A program made the position numbers and the translations under genes. Positions 61,026 to 64,000 of a DNA stretch of 64,000 nt are shown one piece after another. Numbering within the stretch: the stretch's first letter is position 1; each line of letters opens with the position of its first letter. This DNA is from Henckelia pumila. Its lineage: Eukaryota > Streptophyta > Magnoliopsida > Lamiales > Gesneriaceae. Location: the NCBI RefSeq assembly GCF_033568475.1, contig NW_027331831.1:6262001-6326000 (forward strand), given 5' to 3'. The notes beneath the pieces are model-generated. The model did no database searches. It worked only from the letters and a program-made list of their open reading frames with translations, and was not told where the DNA came from.

Positions 61026-62431
61026 GAAGACATAATTTACGCTATATTGGGCACTCTTTTTAGTGCACACATCATATATTTAAAAAAAATATATGGAAGG
61101 AGATAAGGGCACGATGTTAGGATAATATAGTTTAGTCTTGAATAATTTAAATTTACAATATTGCCTAATAGTTAACAGTTCAATCCATGTACATTATAGG
61201 CCCTCGTATGTTTTTAATTTGTGTGGCCAAAAATTGAGAAGAGTTATATTATCGCAATAATTATAATTATTAATTAAACTAACACACAATTGTTGAAGTT
61301 TCATCCATTTTGTGATAGACTGATATGCACAAGAGGATGCAAGGCTACTCGACATTTTCTTGCACATATAATATATATATATAAATTGCATGCCAATTCT
61401 ATTAAATTAATATAAAAATTATAATGATTATATATTAATCATAAAATAACAAAAATTATAAAAATATTTAATTTCCATGTAAATAGTATTGTATGTGTTA
61501 TGATCGAAATGTGTATATAAAGGGGGTGAATACAAACACGCTTTAAAATATTTTTGAACTACAATAGCTCGTTTTTGAAATGTTCAAAAAATGAACTGAA
61601 CACCGAGAGATTATATCAAGTTCGATTTTCAAACCTAGCAGAAGACACTCAAAATAATCCCTCTAAAATCGATCAAACATTTTTTTGAAAAAAAATGCAA
61701 GTTGAAATGATAAAAATGGTTTGGTTGAAGCATTTTATCAAACATTTTGTATGTAATTTTTTGATATTTTATCAAATACGTAAAATGCTTCAACTATGAA
61801 ATCCAAAATAGCAACAAAAAGTAAATGCAATAAAGAAAGAGACACTAATTTGTTTATGGAAGTTCGAAGGTCAAATCCTTCTATATCTCTCCTTTTTCCG
61901 TTTCCGGAAGGATTCTAATAGAAGACTTTGAATTATACAAACCCGTTGTACAATCCCGATCCAACTGATATCACTCTCTTGATTAGAACTCATAGCATAC
62001 TCTCAATGTTCTTGACAACAATTCAACAACCAACTACACATTTTTTAACGTCTTTGTGCAAAAACTCTCACTCAAATATTCTATGTAACACATCTCTCTT
62101 TCGTGTGAGAGTGAGCTCTCTTAAAATGATGCATTATTCAACATTTGAACATGGAAAAGTGTTCTACAAACTTGAATTGGTGTGGATGATTTAACTTTGA
62201 AAACTAATCTCTCTTCTTGTTCCTCACACATCACTTTGTTGGGCTTGCTCTCATTTTAGCTTGTTTTTCTTTTATAATATGCCCATGCTTTTAATCCCAT
62301 TTAAAAGCTTGTAAATGATCTTCAAAGTATTGTATTTATGACCTCCAAGAATGATATGAACGCTGGATTCAAGAATATGACCGTTTGAAAATTATCTGTA
62401 CGATTTTTGGAATTAAAATGGTAATATTTTG
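61026..62431. other. Intergenic DNA, probably old retroelement in part
   Basis: No gene visible. 61500-62230 contains phrases such as AAAGGGGGTGAATACAAACACG and GGAAGTTCGAAGGTCAAATCC that look like old non-autonomous retroelement sequence, but I see no repeat pair to define it. Confidence 0.3.
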
Positions 62432-63560
62432 TTGGAAATGTGTTTTAAATTAAAATGTTGAATGAAAACCATGGTTCATGAATGTGAGAGTGTCCTTTGA
62501 CTCTCCATATTTTTGAGTTAATTTGAGACCTTTGGCTATTCACATTCTTGAGTTAATTCCAAGATTAATTGAGTTAATTAATCTTGCATGACTCTTGATG
62601 TGTCTTTTGGAGCCTATAAATAGTGTGTTCATTTCCTCATGAATCCACACACACACAAAAATATTCAAGATCTCGCTCAATTATTCTCTTTCATTTCATA
62701 TTGTGAGCTTCTCATTTGGCCTCCGTTAAGTTTTGGTGATAAAGTGAAGGTACGATTCGAGTTCGTCAGAGTAGTGAATTTGTGCTTAGTTTGCTATTGG
62801 TTCAATCATTGTATCCTGGAAAACAGACGTCTGTACGTGTTGATACTCAAGCATCTTGTGGAGGCGATGAATTTGTTTTAAGAAAACTGTACTTAGCTAC
62901 AGGCCTCGGTTTGCTTTACAGTTTTCTTACTATTCTTGTTCGTTTTATTGTTTACTCTTGTTGTATTCTTTCAAATATATTCACGTTTTTCGAGTTTAAC
63001 ATCTTGGATAGCATATTTGAGTTGTTGGCAATTTTTTGAAGTTGAGTTGATTTTACTGTTTATTGGACTGGTTTGACCGATCTGGTGGTTTGGTCCAATT
63101 TGATCCGATCCATTCACTTGATTATAGATCTTGATTCACCGATTTATGAGAAAAAAGTAATGAACATAAAAGTTATAGCCATTTATCTTGGTTTTTCAAA
63201 TAATCAAGAATTACTCGATTTCGAGTTCGTACAAGAGAGATATGCTCTAAATACAAGACTGTATACAAACTTGAACTCTTTCTTCATCCTATGCAGAACC
63301 ATAAACTTCATCGCGATTTATCAGCTTCTTAAGCTCCGATTCAGACTTCTACTTGTGAAGAAGCTTTGTAGATCTTCTCTTAGCTTCGAAACTCATACTG
63401 AATCGTTTCATTTGGATAACTGAGCTGGAAGATATAGCAAAAATACCAGAGCATGTATTTTTGATCTAGTTGTTGTATCAATTGAATTCATCTTGATATT
63501 TCGACAACCATTTTGCCTAGATAACATCCGAACTAACTGATCTGATCTGAAATATGACTT
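62432..63560 (+). mobile_element. LTR-derived sequence, candidate
   Basis: Starts TGTTGGAAATGTG, a TG start common to plant Copia LTRs, and has a promoter-like CCTATAAATAG (TATA near 62615) about 180 bases in, followed by pyrimidine-rich leader and CA repeats. No primer-binding site or partner LTR is visible; the 80-116-codon ORFs inside have no recognisable domain. It may be a solo or truncated LTR plus non-coding interior. Confidence 0.4.
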
Positions 63561-63731
63561 GTAGATATTTGAGTTGGGTTTTCAAACGTTTTGACCTCTG
63601 GTCATTTGAATCATCGAGCTATGAGATATGTTCAAAATAATAAACTGTGCCAAAATTCTAACTTGACTAAATTTGAGTTTCAGCTTCTCAAACTTCTAAT
63701 TTTTGATCTACCAACTACACACTTGAATATG

Positions 63732-63800
63732 TTAGTGTTTGGAAGAACTTCTACAAAGCGCTTCTCAGATTTTCTTTCACAATATTTCACCAAACACTAC
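63732..63800. mobile_element. MITE, TAGTGTTTGG family, short copy
   Basis: TTAGTGTTTGGAAGAACTTC ... TTCACCAAACACTAC. The flanks TTGAATATG and TTAAGTATG match at 7 of 9 bases, a possible aged 9-bp target duplication. Confidence 0.55.
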
Positions 63801-64000
63801 TTAAGTATGTTAGAAATACAGTAACAAATTTTGTTATCATCAAAATCAATATTTCTTGTACTTCCAAACCCAACAGTATGTTATCAATTTGTACATTTTA
63901 GTTTTATGACAAATCAAGTGATTAAAAAAAGACGCAAAAAAATTACGTTTTGAGTAAAGTAAATTAAGTAATTGTATCGTTTAATAATCGAAAAACATTT

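Noticed and set aside
63073-63423. 116-codon plus-strand ORF
   Set aside because: It lies in LTR-derived-looking DNA with no domain and no splice or promoter support.

Overview
The window is nuclear DNA from a flowering plant. Its genes are split by GT-AG introns, the intergenic DNA is AT-rich, and plant transposons are dense. The protein sequences fit a eudicot. An asterid is my guess; the sequence does not settle it.

Layout. Positions 1-2730 hold a decayed retroelement leader on the minus strand (primer-binding site plus small overlapping ORFs), a long foldback hairpin and a poly-T run. Positions 2731-8542 are a complete Ty1/Copia insertion on the minus strand. Its two 275-bp LTRs differ at only two sites and a GTTTC target duplication flanks it, but gag and pol are broken. 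Positions 8543-12527 are the transposon-rich upstream region of an FT gene. Positions 12528-17387 (+) are a four-exon FLOWERING LOCUS T orthologue with introns 2 and 3 packed with transposons. Positions 17388-20205 separate FT from a convergent gene and hold MITEs and a TRIM.

From 20206 to 55783 all genes lie on the minus strand: an SYN4/RAD21-type cohesin kleisin (15 exons, 1136 aa), a START-domain lipid-binding membrane protein (6 exons, 393 aa), an NADPH-dependent alkenal double-bond reductase (5 exons, 350 aa) and a FRA3-type WD40 inositol-polyphosphate 5-phosphatase (11 exons, 1124 aa). I placed every splice site by hand; reading phase is kept through each gene. Positions 55784-64000 have no gene and hold a MULE-type element, a hAT MITE, SINE-like tails, a foldback element, a complete 305-bp TRIM and LTR-derived DNA.

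The genes do not form a pathway: they act in flowering time, chromosome cohesion, lipid binding, aldehyde detoxification and phosphoinositide signalling. What unites them is conserved order. As I recall, Arabidopsis chromosome 1 also has FT, an alkenal-reductase-like gene and FRA3 close together, so this looks like the ancestral FT neighbourhood.

I found no evidence of a new multi-gene system. The most unusual signals are in the mobile DNA: a young but dead Copia copy, foldback hairpins beside TA microsatellites, nested MITE/MULE/TRIM insertions, and the transposon load inside FT.
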